Source: JAAYCO01 sp964632015 (GTDB lineage: Bacteria; Planctomycetota; Phycisphaerae; SM23-33). From it: a DNA stretch of 26,884 nt. Position 1 is the first letter of the stretch, and each line of letters opens with the position of its first letter. A program made the translations under genes and the position numbers. The stretch covers positions 1 through 26,884 of the forward strand of contig CAZWAT010000012.1 in assembly GCA_964632015.1 (NCBI GenBank). The letters run 5' to 3'. The notes under the pieces were generated by a model. The model searched no databases, was not told the origin of the DNA, and saw nothing but the letters and a program-made list of their open reading frames with translations. Below are positions 1 to 8,574 of this stretch, piece after piece.

Positions 1-1703
1 AACTGCTTGATGTAATCGTCGAGCGTGTATTCCTTGTTAAGCACCTGCTTGAAGAGCCTCTGGATATCCTCAAAGCAAGGGATTTTTCCCGTCGGGGCGA
101 CGCGACAGGCGACTTCGTCATGAATGCGTTGTTCCATCCATTTCACCCAGACGTGCTTGTCACGAATACCGTTGACAAACTTGTCGTTTTCGTCTCTGAG
201 AAAGTAATTCACGCCGAAAATCCGCGGTGCGTTTTCAAGTTTCTTGCCGAAAGCAAGATTGTTGTTGATGTACTTGCCCAGCGAAATTGCCACGAAGTCC
301 TGAATGCTCATCAGGTTGATTTCGGGCACGCCTTCTTTGCCGATTGTGGCAAAGGTGGTTTCAGTTTCCAAGGCGGCCCCATAGGCGACGATGCCGTGAT
401 CCCAACTGAAGCTCTCCTGCACGGGAACGTAGGCCTTTGCATCTCTACCTCCGTACATGATGCCAGAAAGTTTCACCCCGGCGGGATTATCGAGTTCAGG
501 ATCGCAGTTCTTAAGAGCATTAAGTGTCACGGCATAGCGTGCGTTCTTGTGTGCACAGGGGATCTCGGCTCCCTTATCGTCCTTCATGCCTTTGTGCCAC
601 TGCCCGATAAAGTTCTCTCCATCGGCGGGGGGCTCTTCGCCCATGCCCAGCCAGTAGGGCCTGCCGTCCTTGATCAGCACGTTTGAGAATATCACCTCTC
701 CGGGCTTGTTGAGGACGTCCCATATCGCTGGATCATCATCGGCGTTTACATTCTGGATAATTCCGAAGATGCCAGATTCCGCATTGGCTGCCATGCATTC
801 GCCATTGACTTCGCGGAAATATGCGATGTCGTCGCCCAAAATGGTTTCGCCCGGAAGCATGGCCGTGGATGTCTTTCCGCAGGCGCTGGGGAAAGCACCG
901 GCCAGGTAGGTTTTTCTTCCGTTCTTCCCGTACACGCCCGAGAGGAACATGTGCTCGGCCAGCCATCCTTCTCGGTCTGCCTTTCTGATGGTCAGACGAA
1001 GCGCCAGCTTTTTGAGGCCAACGGTACTTCCAGCGTACTGTGTGTTGACGGCGAAGACGGTATCGGTCGAGTAGTCGATGTACACTCGCTTCTTGTCGAC
1101 CTCGATGCTGACTTTCCGCTCATCAACAAGACCGTTGGAGTGCAGAATCGAAAAGTAGGTTGCCTTGGGTCCCAGACGCTTGAACTCTTCGTACCCGAGC
1201 CGATAAAGCAGGTTCAGCGAGTGGGACACGTAAAACGAGTCGGTGCACTCAACGCATGGAATGCTGAATTCGGAGTTGTTGGGTCCCAGGGTCAGGAACC
1301 TTACCGCCATCTGCCTGCCACGCATCGACCCCTTGAGGAGGCCTCGTATTTCGTCAAGCCCCTCGCGTCGGGGAGCCTGATTCAGTGCTTGGCTGAGTTC
1401 CTCGCCCTCGGGAACGAGATATTTGGTGGTTTCTCGGTCTCTGCCCTGATCCTGGGGGCCATCAAAGTGAATAGTGTGGCCGGGGATGTTCAGGGCTCGT
1501 TCTTCTTTCGATTCCAACGCCATCTTGCGGGTGTAGTCGACGTCTTCTGGGCTGTCTGAACCTATCCAGACAGAATCCGGTTCGCACAACTCAACGGCAT
1601 CGGCGATGAAATCAAAAAGGGCCTGGTTATTTAGAGCCTGCAGCTTCAAAAGATTGGCTTGATCTAGCTTAGCTTTCAGTATGTCTACAATTTCAGCTTG
1701 CAT
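1..1703 (-). CDS. pckG: phosphoenolpyruvate carboxykinase (GTP), 3' end cut by window edge
   Basis: This enzyme interconverts oxaloacetate + GTP and phosphoenolpyruvate + GDP + CO2, the entry to gluconeogenesis in the cytoplasm. The reading frame is open from ATG at 1703 to the left edge and gives 567 residues; the family is usually about 600, so only the last few dozen are missing. Visible family marks are the substrate-loop region SMRGRQMAV (about residues 126-134), the PEPCK-specific P-loop AFPSACGKTSTAM (about 270-282), the metal/nucleotide motif GDDIAYF (about 290-296) and PRIFGVNYF near the C-terminus. The start is supported by GGAG about 9 bases upstream. It has its own promoter (1796-1824) and is separated from dapA by 191 bp. 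The GTP-type assignment rests on these motifs; the ATP-type enzyme has a different P-loop context. Confidence is high. Confidence 0.95.
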   Translation of the reverse strand, partial: MQAEIVDILKAKLDQANLLKLQALNNQALFDFIADAVELCEPDSVWIGSDSPEDVDYTRKMALESKEERALNIPGHTIHFDGPQDQGRDRETTKYLVPEGEELSQALNQAPRREGLDEIRGLLKGSMRGRQMAVRFLTLGPNNSEFSIPCVECTDSFYVSHSLNLLYRLGYEEFKRLGPKATYFSILHSNGLVDERKVSIEVDKKRVYIDYSTDTVFAVNTQYAGSTVGLKKLALRLTIRKADREGWLAEHMFLSGVYGKNGRKTYLAGAFPSACGKTSTAMLPGETILGDDIAYFREVNGECMAANAESGIFGIIQNVNADDDPAIWDVLNKPGEVIFSNVLIKDGRPYWLGMGEEPPADGENFIGQWHKGMKDDKGAEIPCAHKNARYAVTLNALKNCDPELDNPAGVKLSGIMYGGRDAKAYVPVQESFSWDHGIVAYGAALETETTFATIGKEGVPEINLMSIQDFVAISLGKYINNNLAFGKKLENAPRIFGVNYFLRDENDKFVNGIRDKHVWVKWMEQRIHDEVACRVAPTGKIPCFEDIQRLFKQVLNKEYTLDDYIKQ

Positions 1704-1758
1704 CTTATTCTCCAGGATCTAGTAGAGTACTTCCGGGATTCTCATTTAGGAAAGCTGG

Positions 1759-1770
1759 CTTCCGCGGAAG
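1759..1770. repeat. 12-bp perfect palindrome in the pckG leader
   Basis: CTTCCGCGGAAG is a perfect inverted repeat about 20-30 bases downstream of the predicted pckG transcription start, a position typical for a repressor operator. Its 10-base core TTCCGCGGAA recurs in the palindrome just before the GT2 gene at 26603-26614. Function is inferred only from position and symmetry. Confidence 0.3.
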
Positions 1771-1795
1771 GGGAGTCGCCCTCAGGCGGTAAGAC

Positions 1796-1824
1796 TTTAT
1801 ACGGAAGGCCCAGATTTCAGTCAA
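1796..1824 (-). promoter_or_regulatory. sigma70-type promoter of pckG
   Basis: On the minus strand a -35 TTGACT (1819-1824) and a -10 TATAAA (1796-1801) are separated by exactly 17 bases, each matching consensus at 5 of 6 positions. Transcription would start near 1789, giving a leader of about 86 bases. That leader holds a small hairpin (CGCC-loop-GGCG, 1777-1788) and a perfect 12-base palindrome CTTCCGCGGAAG (1759-1770). Predicted from sequence only. Confidence 0.6.
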
Positions 1825-1894
1825 GCAAAAACGCCGGAAAATTGTGCAGTCGCAGTCATTGATGCATATGTGACAAGGCTGGATTGTGAATAGG

Positions 1895-2782
1895 TTATTT
1901 CAGTTTCACGCCGAACTCTTCCAGCTGCATTCGCAGGGCCGGGCGCAGATTCTCGCTCAGCGGCGAGAGAGGCAAGCGTAGCTCGTTCGTGATCATTCCC
2001 GCCATTTCCATCGCAGCCTTAATCGGAATGGGGTTAGTCTCCACAAACATGCCCCGGCAGAGATTGAACAGCTTGAGATGCTGCATGGTGGCGTCGGCAA
2101 GATCGAAGCTGGTTATGAAATCACAAAGCTTGCGAATTTCATGGGGAAGGATATTGGCCAGAACACTGATGACCCCAGAGCCACCGACGGAGCAGATAGG
2201 CAATGTGAGGGAATCGTCGCCGGACAAGATAGTTATGTCACACGCCGCGGCAACCTGACTGGACACATCCAGCTTGCCTGTCGCCTCCTTGACGGCAATG
2301 ACTTGTTCGATCTCCTCATACATCCGCACGATGGTTTCAGGCAGCAGCTCAACGCCACATCGGCTGGGGATATTGTAAAGTACAATTGGTAGGTCGAGGT
2401 CGGCTACCCGCTTAATATGTTCCACCATCCCATGTTGTGTTGGCTTGTTGTAATAGGGGTTGACCACCAGTCCCGCGGCTGCCCCGGCATTCTTCGCATG
2501 CTTCGTCAGTTCAATGGCTTCGGCGGTACTGTTGGAGCCCGTACCAGCAATGATGGGGACCTTGCCCGCAACGCGATCAACCGTGAACTCGATAACCTTG
2601 TCGTGTTCCTGGTAGCTCAGCGTGGGTGATTCGCCCGTCGTGCCGCAGGGAACCAGACCCTGTATGCCGTTTTCAAGCTGAAAGTCTATCAGCTTGCCCA
2701 GTGCGTCGTAATCAACCTGTCCATTGCTGAAGGGTGTGACAAGTGCCGTCATGGCGCCTTGAAGTTTCATTCTGTCAGTCAT
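1895..2782 (-). CDS. dapA: 4-hydroxy-tetrahydrodipicolinate synthase
   Basis: DapA condenses pyruvate with aspartate semialdehyde, the committed step of the diaminopimelate/lysine pathway, in the cytoplasm. The 295-residue length is normal for the family, a single TIM barrel. Visible marks: CGTTGESPTLS (about 46-56), the YYNKPTQHGM segment (110-119), catalytic Tyr136 in LYNIPSRCGVEL, the carboxylate-binding Arg141, and the Schiff-base Lys165 in AVKEATGK, then ILSGDDSLTL and GGSGVISVLANI. The ATG at 2782 has GAGG about 8 bases upstream; a second Met at residue 5 is a less likely start. A perfect TATAAT lies about 36 bases upstream. It sits between pckG and pdxJ without other lysine genes, so it looks like a stand-alone unit. 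Confidence 0.96.
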   Translation of the reverse strand: MTDRMKLQGAMTALVTPFSNGQVDYDALGKLIDFQLENGIQGLVPCGTTGESPTLSYQEHDKVIEFTVDRVAGKVPIIAGTGSNSTAEAIELTKHAKNAGAAAGLVVNPYYNKPTQHGMVEHIKRVADLDLPIVLYNIPSRCGVELLPETIVRMYEEIEQVIAVKEATGKLDVSSQVAAACDITILSGDDSLTLPICSVGGSGVISVLANILPHEIRKLCDFITSFDLADATMQHLKLFNLCRGMFVETNPIPIKAAMEMAGMITNELRLPLSPLSENLRPALRMQLEEFGVKLK

Positions 2783-2817
2783 TTCATTTACCTCAATAAG
2801 CTATCGTGATTCAGGGC

Positions 2818-2823
2818 ATTATA
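2818..2823 (-). promoter_or_regulatory. probable -10 element of dapA
   Basis: A perfect TATAAT on the minus strand lies about 36 bases before the dapA start codon, in the 140-bp gap between pdxJ and dapA. No good -35 hexamer is found at 16-18 bases, so this is a tentative, possibly activator-dependent promoter. Confidence 0.35.
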
Positions 2824-2922
2824 AGGAATTTAAGGCCGGGCCGCCACCTTGGATGAACAAATCATCACATCGCCTTGTGTGTGGATAGCGTCAGTATATG
2901 AGTTGTGTTCCTGCGAACCAAC

Positions 2923-3657
2923 TCAGCCTATAAGGGCTTTCATCTGGGCAACTGCTTCTCGCAGTCCTGTGAATACTGCCCGGGCAATGATAGAGTGGCC
3001 GATGTTGAACTCGCTGAAATCTTCGAGCCTGGCGACGGGTCCTACATTGTCATAAGTCAGCCCGTGGCCGCCATGTACCACCAACCCAAGCTCAAGCCCC
3101 TGTTTTATGCCCCGGGCCATGGATGACAAACACGCATCGAGTTCCTGCTGGCGTTTGAACTGGTCTTCAATCAGCCAGGCGTTCGCATAAGTGCCTGTGT
3201 GAAGCTCAACGGCGTCGCAACCAGCCTTGGCTGCGGCGGCTATGTGCTCTTCGTTCGGATCGACAAACGCACTGACCAAGATCTTTTTGGCATGCAGGCG
3301 CTGGGTTGCTTCGGCAAGCCTGTCAAATTCCTTGACGGTATCAAGCCCACCTTCGGTCGTGACCTCCTGCCTTCCCTCCGGAACAAGTGTTGCCTGTGTG
3401 CAGGCAAGCTCTTCGGCAATGCGCACTATTTCCTCATCAAGCGACATTTCCATGTTCAACTTGCACGTGACAGTCTGACGCAGCAGCCTGGCATCCCGAT
3501 CGTTAATGTGCCTTCGATCCTTGCGCAGGTGGAATGTTATGCAGTCAGCACCTCCAAGCTGGGCTTCCGTTGCAGCCCACACTGGGTCTGGTTCTACGGT
3601 ACGTCTTGCCTGGCGAATAGTCGCCACATGGTCTATATTCACGCCAAGTCCAGCCAT
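2923..3657 (-). CDS. pdxJ: pyridoxine 5'-phosphate synthase
   Basis: PdxJ closes the pyridine ring of vitamin B6 from 1-deoxyxylulose 5-phosphate and 3-amino-2-oxopropyl phosphate, giving pyridoxine 5'-phosphate (DXP-dependent pathway). The 244-residue product has the typical N-terminus LGVNIDHVATIRQAR (about 4-18), TFHLRKDRRHI (41-51) with the active-site His and Arg, the NMEM catalytic Glu (about 70), FVDPN, ELHTGTYA and the late HGGHGLTYDNV loop. An in-frame ATG exists 51 bases further upstream (3708), but the extra residues do not resemble the family and the AGAGAG ribosome site sits before 3657, so the shorter start is chosen. A possible promoter is at 3714-3742. Confidence 0.95.
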   Translation of the reverse strand: MAGLGVNIDHVATIRQARRTVEPDPVWAATEAQLGGADCITFHLRKDRRHINDRDARLLRQTVTCKLNMEMSLDEEIVRIAEELACTQATLVPEGRQEVTTEGGLDTVKEFDRLAEATQRLHAKKILVSAFVDPNEEHIAAAAKAGCDAVELHTGTYANAWLIEDQFKRQQELDACLSSMARGIKQGLELGLVVHGGHGLTYDNVGPVARLEDFSEFNIGHSIIARAVFTGLREAVAQMKALIG

Positions 3658-3713
3658 AATTATCTCTCTACTCGTGTGTATGTGTGAGCAATGTTGCTGT
3701 CCGTTCATTTATG

Positions 3714-3742
3714 ATGATACGCACATGATGATGGGAAGTCCA
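3714..3742 (-). promoter_or_regulatory. possible sigma70-type promoter of pdxJ
   Basis: On the minus strand TGGACT (3737-3742, 4 of 6 to consensus) and TATCAT (3714-3719, 5 of 6) are separated by 17 bases, about 57 bases before the chosen pdxJ ATG. The transcript would start near 3707, which also argues against the longer upstream start at 3708. Confidence 0.4.
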
Positions 3743-4401
3743 GAGGGAGGATTTTAGCCGCAAACGCGTTTTTGTGAAGCCGTTGTCAACACAAAGAGCC
3801 AAAGAGGCGACACAAATCACATCGTTCATAAATCCAGAAACAAAAAGCGATAAAGAAATTCCTGATGCAAGGATGAGGCTTCGGATGAAAGTTTTTTTGG
3901 AGTCAAGCCATCATGTTTGTACAATTTTCTTCCATGTTGATAGTTCATCGACGGCGGCCTTCAGAAAGAGCATCGACCTTTCGGGCCCAATTGCATTGGC
4001 TGTCGAGTTGTCGCTGTCGGTTGGCCGGTTGATATTGCTTTGGCTCGCGATGTTGTCGTGGCGAAGTAATGGAGGCCAGTAAGAGTGCCGACTTGGGATG
4101 GCGGAGGTTGCAAAATATGTGGTCATTATCAGTGTCTTTCATCATGCGGCGATAGATATCGCCAAGTCGTACTCGACTGAATACAGATCTTGTTTTCGAG
4201 GATTGTAGTCGAACCCACGTGTTGGGTTTGGCGAATTGCGGTGGCCCTTTGGGGCGACGTAATATCCATATATGTAGACTAATTATACCTATCGTAGTGC
4301 CATCATGCATTTGTCCGGCCGGTTGCCGGCACTAGGGGTTCATTGTTCATCTCCATCATGATGCACGTTTTGACTCAATCAGTTACAGGAGTAGCAAAGA
4401 A
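3743..4401. other. non-coding stretch before the beta-helix gene
   Basis: No convincing gene is seen. Short open frames on both strands (for example 3774-4082 plus and 3945-4310 minus) lack ribosome sites and recognisable motifs. The stretch contains a T-run at 3893-3899, a hairpin GGCGAT-AGAT-ATCGCC (4148-4163) and a small hairpin GCCGG-TTG-CCGGC (4318-4330). The end carries the ribosome site AGGAG (4387-4391) of the next gene. No strong sigma70 promoter could be placed. Confidence 0.5.
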
Positions 4402-7400
4402 ATGAGTCCAGTAGAAAACCTTGTGGTAATGGAAACTCTTGAGCCACGTCTTTTGCTCAGCGTTGGTGTTATCGATCAGAACATGCTGGCCAGCGGCAAC
4501 ATTCCGTCCAATGCGTACTACATCGATCGCGATGGCGACGGTTACGGCGTTGGAGCCCCCAACGGTTCAGATGCCGACCCGAACGACCCGACGGTCAACA
4601 GTTATGCAAGCGCAATTGCCAAGCATGGCAGCGTGGAAAATCTGGTCAAGCACCTTGGCTACAACCCCAGCCGGATCTTCTATGGATGGCCCTCCGAGAC
4701 GCTTCAGCCCGGCGATATGGTGATTTATACCGGAGGGACATATAAAGGCAGCTATGTCATGAATGTGCGCAACATTCATGGTACTGCTGATAATCCCATT
4801 GTATTTCTCGCCATGCCTGGTCAGAAGGTTGTCCTAGATGCCAGCGTCACAGGCATCACCGCCGAGTTTGCGTCAAACATAGTTTTTGACGGATTTGTCT
4901 TGGACAACACCCACGGTACCGGCGGGCAGGGTATTAAGATTCAGACGCTTACAAATGTCACGTTCAAGAACATAGAGACCAAGCACCATGCCCGCGGATT
5001 CTTCGGCGCACAGGATCTGCATAACCTCAGGTTTGAAAATGTCGTGTCACATGATAACGGTGGGCATGGCCTGTACGTTGGATCCAGGGACAGGGTCAAC
5101 AGTGATATTGCGATCGTTGACAGCCTGTTCTATCGCAACAAGAACCACGGTGTGCAGCACAATGGTCGTGTCACCAACATGATTGTTGAAGGCAACGTGA
5201 TGCACTCGAACAGCTATGCGGGCCTGTCGCTGATCGAGGGCGTTTCGGAGTCCACCGTCCGCAACAACGTGATCTTCAACAACAACAAGCAGGGAATCAT
5301 TCTCTATACGTATCACGATACGCCCACTAGTGGTATTCTGCCCTATCCCTGCAACAACAACCTGATCGAAAATAACATCATCTGGGTCGGCAGGACTTCG
5401 TGGGAAGGCACCGCCGGCACGCCGACAGATTTCGCGGCAATCGCGTTCAACGACCTGGCGAATGTTGGCATAAACGGCACGGTAATACGCAACAACATCA
5501 TGATGACATATCGCGGGCCGGCACTTAACTTCCACCAGGCACGGGTCGCGCCGTCAACCACTTTCGAAAACAACCTTGTATATCGTGAGCTGGGTGACAA
5601 TCGCGGAATACAGGTGGGCAGTTCGTACTATCCCGCTAGTTCGTTGAACGGTTTCAACGGCAACTTCAAGAACAACACCTATGCCGACCCGCAGTTCGCC
5701 AGCGCATCGGTAGATTTCTACAAGACGCCCGAGAAGTTCAATTTCTCGCGAACCGATGGTGGCACGCCTGGTGACCCTGGAGATCCCGGCGACCCCGGTG
5801 ACCCCGGTGATCCCGGTGATCCACTGCCGATCAACAATGCCCCGATACTCTCGATGTTCGAACAGTTCGTGGCGAATGCAAACCAACCCATCATGTTTGA
5901 CTATGAAGACCTGATGGAAGCATCCGACGCCAGCGACCCGGACGGCGACGCGTTGTGGTTCCGTGTTCAGTCGATATACGCCGGTACTCTCACTGTCAAT
6001 GGCCGGCAGGCANNNNNNNNNNNNNNNNNNNNNNNNNNNNNNNNNNNNNNNNNNNNNNNNNNNNNNNNNNNNNNNNNNNNNNNNNNNNNNNNNNNNNNNN
6101 NNNNNNNNNNNNGTTCCGTGTTCAGTCGATATACGCCGGTACTCTCACTGTCAATGGCCGGCAGGCAAATACCGGTGACCTTATCGGCCCGGGCGAATCA
6201 CTTGTCTGGACGCCTCCGACCAATACCGGTGGGCTGGTGAATGCCTTCACACTCAAGGCTTATGACGGTGAGTTTGTTTCGCAATCGCCGGCACTGGTTA
6301 GCATCAATCTTGAAGGAAAGGTGCCCGAACCTGCCCCGATTACTGACAGCATCCCTGCCAATGTCTATGCCATAGACCTTGATGGTGACGGTTACGGTGT
6401 GGCTTCGTCAAAAGGTCCCGATGCTGACCCGAACGACCCGACGGTCAACACCTATGAAAGTGCGATAGCAAAGCATGGCAGCGTTGAGAACCTGGTGCGA
6501 CATCTGGGATACAATCCCTCCAGGATTTTCTATGGCATGCCCTCACAGAAGCTTTCGCCTGGCGACATGGTGATCTACACCGCGGGTACCTACAAGGGGA
6601 GCACGATCATAGACGCCACTGGCGTCTCGGGCACAGAAGACAAGCCTATCGTGTTCCTTGCGATGCCTGGTCAAAAGGTCACGTTCAACGCTAGCAAGAC
6701 AGGCATCAACATATATGAGGCCAAGCATGTGGTTGTTGACGGATTCGTCTTCGACAACACCTATGGGACGTCCGGTGGGCAGGGCATTTCGATGCACCAC
6801 TCGCAAAACGTCACCATTCGCAATATTGAGACAAAGCACAACCAGCGAGGCATATTCGGTGCGCAGAACCTTCAGGATATTGCGATTCTGGACTCCGTGA
6901 TCCACAACAACAATGGACATGGTATGTACATTGGTAGCAGGGACATGCCCAACAGCAATATTACTGTCAAGGGCAACCTGTTCTATGAGAACGCCACACA
7001 CGGCATGCAGCACAATGGCAGGGTGAAGAATCTTGTCGTTGAAGACAACGTCATGCATTCGAACAGCCATGCAGGCCTGTCGTTGATCGAGGGAGTGTCC
7101 GACTCGTATGTACGCAACAATGTGATCTTCAATAACAATAAGCAGGGGATCATATTTTACACGTACCACGACACTCCCAGCAGCGGCGTTAAGCCGTATC
7201 CGATCAACAACAATGTTGTGGAAGGCAACGTGATATGGGTCGGAAAGAACTCGTGGCAAGGTAACGGCACATCGCCGACAGAGTTCCCGGCCATCCAGTT
7301 CAACGACTCCACCGGCGTCGGGATGAATGGAAACATCATCCGCAACAACACGCTCGTGAGCTATCGTGGTCCAGTGCTTCAGTTCAATCAGTCCAACATC

Positions 7401-7613
7401 GCTTCGTCCACAAGGGTCGAAGGCAACGATATGTGGAGGGCGCAGGGCACCAACGACGCACTTCGCGTCGGCGGGTCAAACTATGGCGCTGACAGGTTGA
7501 ACAACTTCAACAGCCTGTTCAAGAACAACACGTTCAAGGATCCGCAGTTCAAGAGCGCATCTGTCGACTACTACAACGCCCCCGAGAAATTCAATTTCGT
7601 GCGGGTCGTCTGA
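4402..7613 (+). CDS. LEPR-XLL secreted protein with two tandem right-handed beta-helix modules (interrupted by assembly gap)
   Basis: The N-terminus carries LEPRLLLS (residues 13-20), a motif known from large secreted planctomycete proteins. Two homologous modules follow, about residues 38-450 and 603-1018. Each opens with an Asp-rich calcium-type loop (DRDGDGYGV / DLDGDGYGV, then DADPNDPTVN) and continues into many Asn-rich parallel beta-helix turns (HNNNGHGMYIGSRD, VRNNVIFNNNKQGI). The linker has six Gly-Asp-Pro units and a cadherin-like stretch. Joining the two sides of the N gap at a shared 55-bp sequence restores one frame of 1018 residues; as written, the 100 Ns cause an artificial frameshift. 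Beta-helix proteins of this kind are often polysaccharide lyases or epimerases, but I see no decisive catalytic signature. No PEP-CTERM tail. Start: AGGAG 10 bases upstream. A strong terminator follows. Confidence 0.85.
5770..5823 (+). repeat. six 9-bp tandem repeats coding Gly-Asp-Pro
   Basis: Six consecutive 9-base units (GGTGACCCC and close variants) encode Gly-Asp-Pro six times. They form a flexible, acidic linker after the first beta-helix module. The units differ mostly at third codon positions, so the array is partly diverged, but such arrays can change length by slippage. Confidence 0.9.
5958..6012 (+). repeat. 55-bp sequence duplicated on the other side of the assembly gap (left copy)
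   Basis: This 55-base stretch is identical to 6113-6167. It codes for FRVQSIYAGTLTVNGRQA in the cadherin-like linker and runs directly into the Ns. Most likely the same genomic sequence appears twice because two overlapping contigs were joined with a fixed gap. Confidence 0.9.
6013..6112. other. 100-N assembly gap
   Basis: Exactly 100 Ns, a conventional placeholder for a gap of unknown size. Both edges carry the same 55 bases. Deleting one copy plus the Ns (155 bases) restores the reading frame of the beta-helix gene. Confidence 0.98.
6113..6167 (+). repeat. 55-bp sequence duplicated on the other side of the assembly gap (right copy)
   Basis: Identical to 5958-6012. The sequence continues from here in the same relative reading frame as the left copy, which supports a simple overlap join, or else a recurring linker unit in a longer repeat protein. 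Confidence 0.9.
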
Positions 7614-7634
7614 TAGTTCAGGTCAGCCTAGAAG

Positions 7635-7674
7635 AGGGCGGAAGTCAGGCTTATGTCTGGCTTTCGCCCTTGTT
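7635..7674 (+). terminator. rho-independent terminator after the beta-helix gene
   Basis: A 14-bp stem (arms 7635-7648 and 7657-7670, two G-U pairs, no mismatch) with an 8-base loop, followed by TGTT. It starts 21 bases after the stop codon. The weak T-tract is compensated by a long stem. Confidence 0.75.
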
Positions 7675-7724
7675 CATGCGCTGAGCGCGTACAATTGCAC
7701 ATAAGTGCTGGAGGAACTGCAGGG

Positions 7725-8492
7725 ATGTCATGCAAAGCGACAGAGCAACTGACTCTTAAGGAAGCCCAAGCCCGTCTGCCCGCAGCCAAGGCTCATGCCG
7801 AGTCGCTTGTGCGGGCCTTGCGGAAGATCGCCTCGCTGCCAGAAGGTTCATCTGTGCTTGACGTGGGCGCTGCCCAGGGTCGGTTCCTAATCCACATGGC
7901 TGATCTTGGCTTTAATGCATGGGGAGTTGAGCCTTGGTCCCAGGCAAGGGATATCGCGCTGATGCTCTCTCAGCAGGCAAATGTGAACATCAGTATCGTG
8001 GCGGGCAAAGCTGAGAATTTACCTTTTGATGATGATCGTTTCGATCTTGTGCATGCAAGTAGCGTGATCGAGCATGTTCAGAACCCCGCCGCCGCCTTTC
8101 GAGAGGCCCACAGGGTTCTCAAGAAGGGCGGGGTATACTGGTTCTTCACCGCAAGCAGCATGTGCCCGAGGCAGCAGGAAATAAAGGGATTTCCGCTCTT
8201 CGGATGGTATCCCGACACGCTTAAGCGTCGGATCATGCTTTGGGCGAGGGACAATTGTCCCCGGCTGGTTGGCATGTCGGGTTCACCCGCGCTGAACTGG
8301 TTCACTCCATCAAAAGCACGTCGCATGCTCAGAGATGTTGGATTTGAACAAATCTATGACAGGTGGGATCTTGCCTCCCCTTCGGGCGTTATCCTGACGG
8401 GTGCGATAAGTCTGATCCGCCGAGTGAGATTACTGAGGCTGCTCGGCAACGTATGCGTCAGTGGGTGTGCCTACGCAGCCATCAAGACGTGA
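7725..8492 (+). CDS. class I SAM-dependent methyltransferase
   Basis: A 255-residue protein with a Rossmann-type SAM-binding core: motif I VLDVGAAQGRF followed by GVEPW at the end of the second strand, then FDLVHASSVIEHV and the HRVLKKGGVYWFF strand typical of Methyltransf_11/25 proteins. The substrate is not evident; small molecules, lipids or sugars are possible. The start at 7725 is preceded by GGAGG with 10-base spacing; an in-frame ATG at 7653 would lie inside or right after the upstream terminator and is rejected. A TACAAT hexamer (7690-7695) could be a -10 for it. It stands between the beta-helix gene and DUF1844, with no clear functional link to either. Confidence 0.85.
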   Translation: MSCKATEQLTLKEAQARLPAAKAHAESLVRALRKIASLPEGSSVLDVGAAQGRFLIHMADLGFNAWGVEPWSQARDIALMLSQQANVNISIVAGKAENLPFDDDRFDLVHASSVIEHVQNPAAAFREAHRVLKKGGVYWFFTASSMCPRQQEIKGFPLFGWYPDTLKRRIMLWARDNCPRLVGMSGSPALNWFTPSKARRMLRDVGFEQIYDRWDLASPSGVILTGAISLIRRVRLLRLLGNVCVSGCAYAAIKT

Positions 8493-8512
8493 AGCGCGTC
8501 ACAATCTTTAAA

Positions 8513-8541
8513 ATGACTCGACTGGAGACATCGGATAGAAT
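8513..8541 (+). promoter_or_regulatory. possible sigma70-type promoter of the DUF1844-aldolase pair
   Basis: ATGACT (8513-8518, 4 of 6) and TAGAAT (8536-8541, 5 of 6) are separated by 17 bases, about 33 bases before the DUF1844 start codon. Prediction only. Confidence 0.4.
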
Positions 8542-8574
8542 ACGCTGTATCTTTCAGCAAACAAAGGAAGCAAT

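Noticed and set aside
3945..4310. A 121-codon minus-strand frame in the spacer before the beta-helix gene.
   Set aside because: No ribosome site, no recognisable motif and unusual composition; not supported as a gene.
4304..4317. The 14-mer CATGCATTTGTCCG occurs here and again at 26740-26753, both upstream of genes.
   Set aside because: A few exact 14-base repeats are expected by chance in 27 kb, and the two copies have opposite orientation relative to the genes they precede.
5955..7613. The second half of the beta-helix protein as an independent gene.
   Set aside because: No start codon or ribosome site is seen after the gap, and joining the shared 55 bases restores one continuous frame with the first half.
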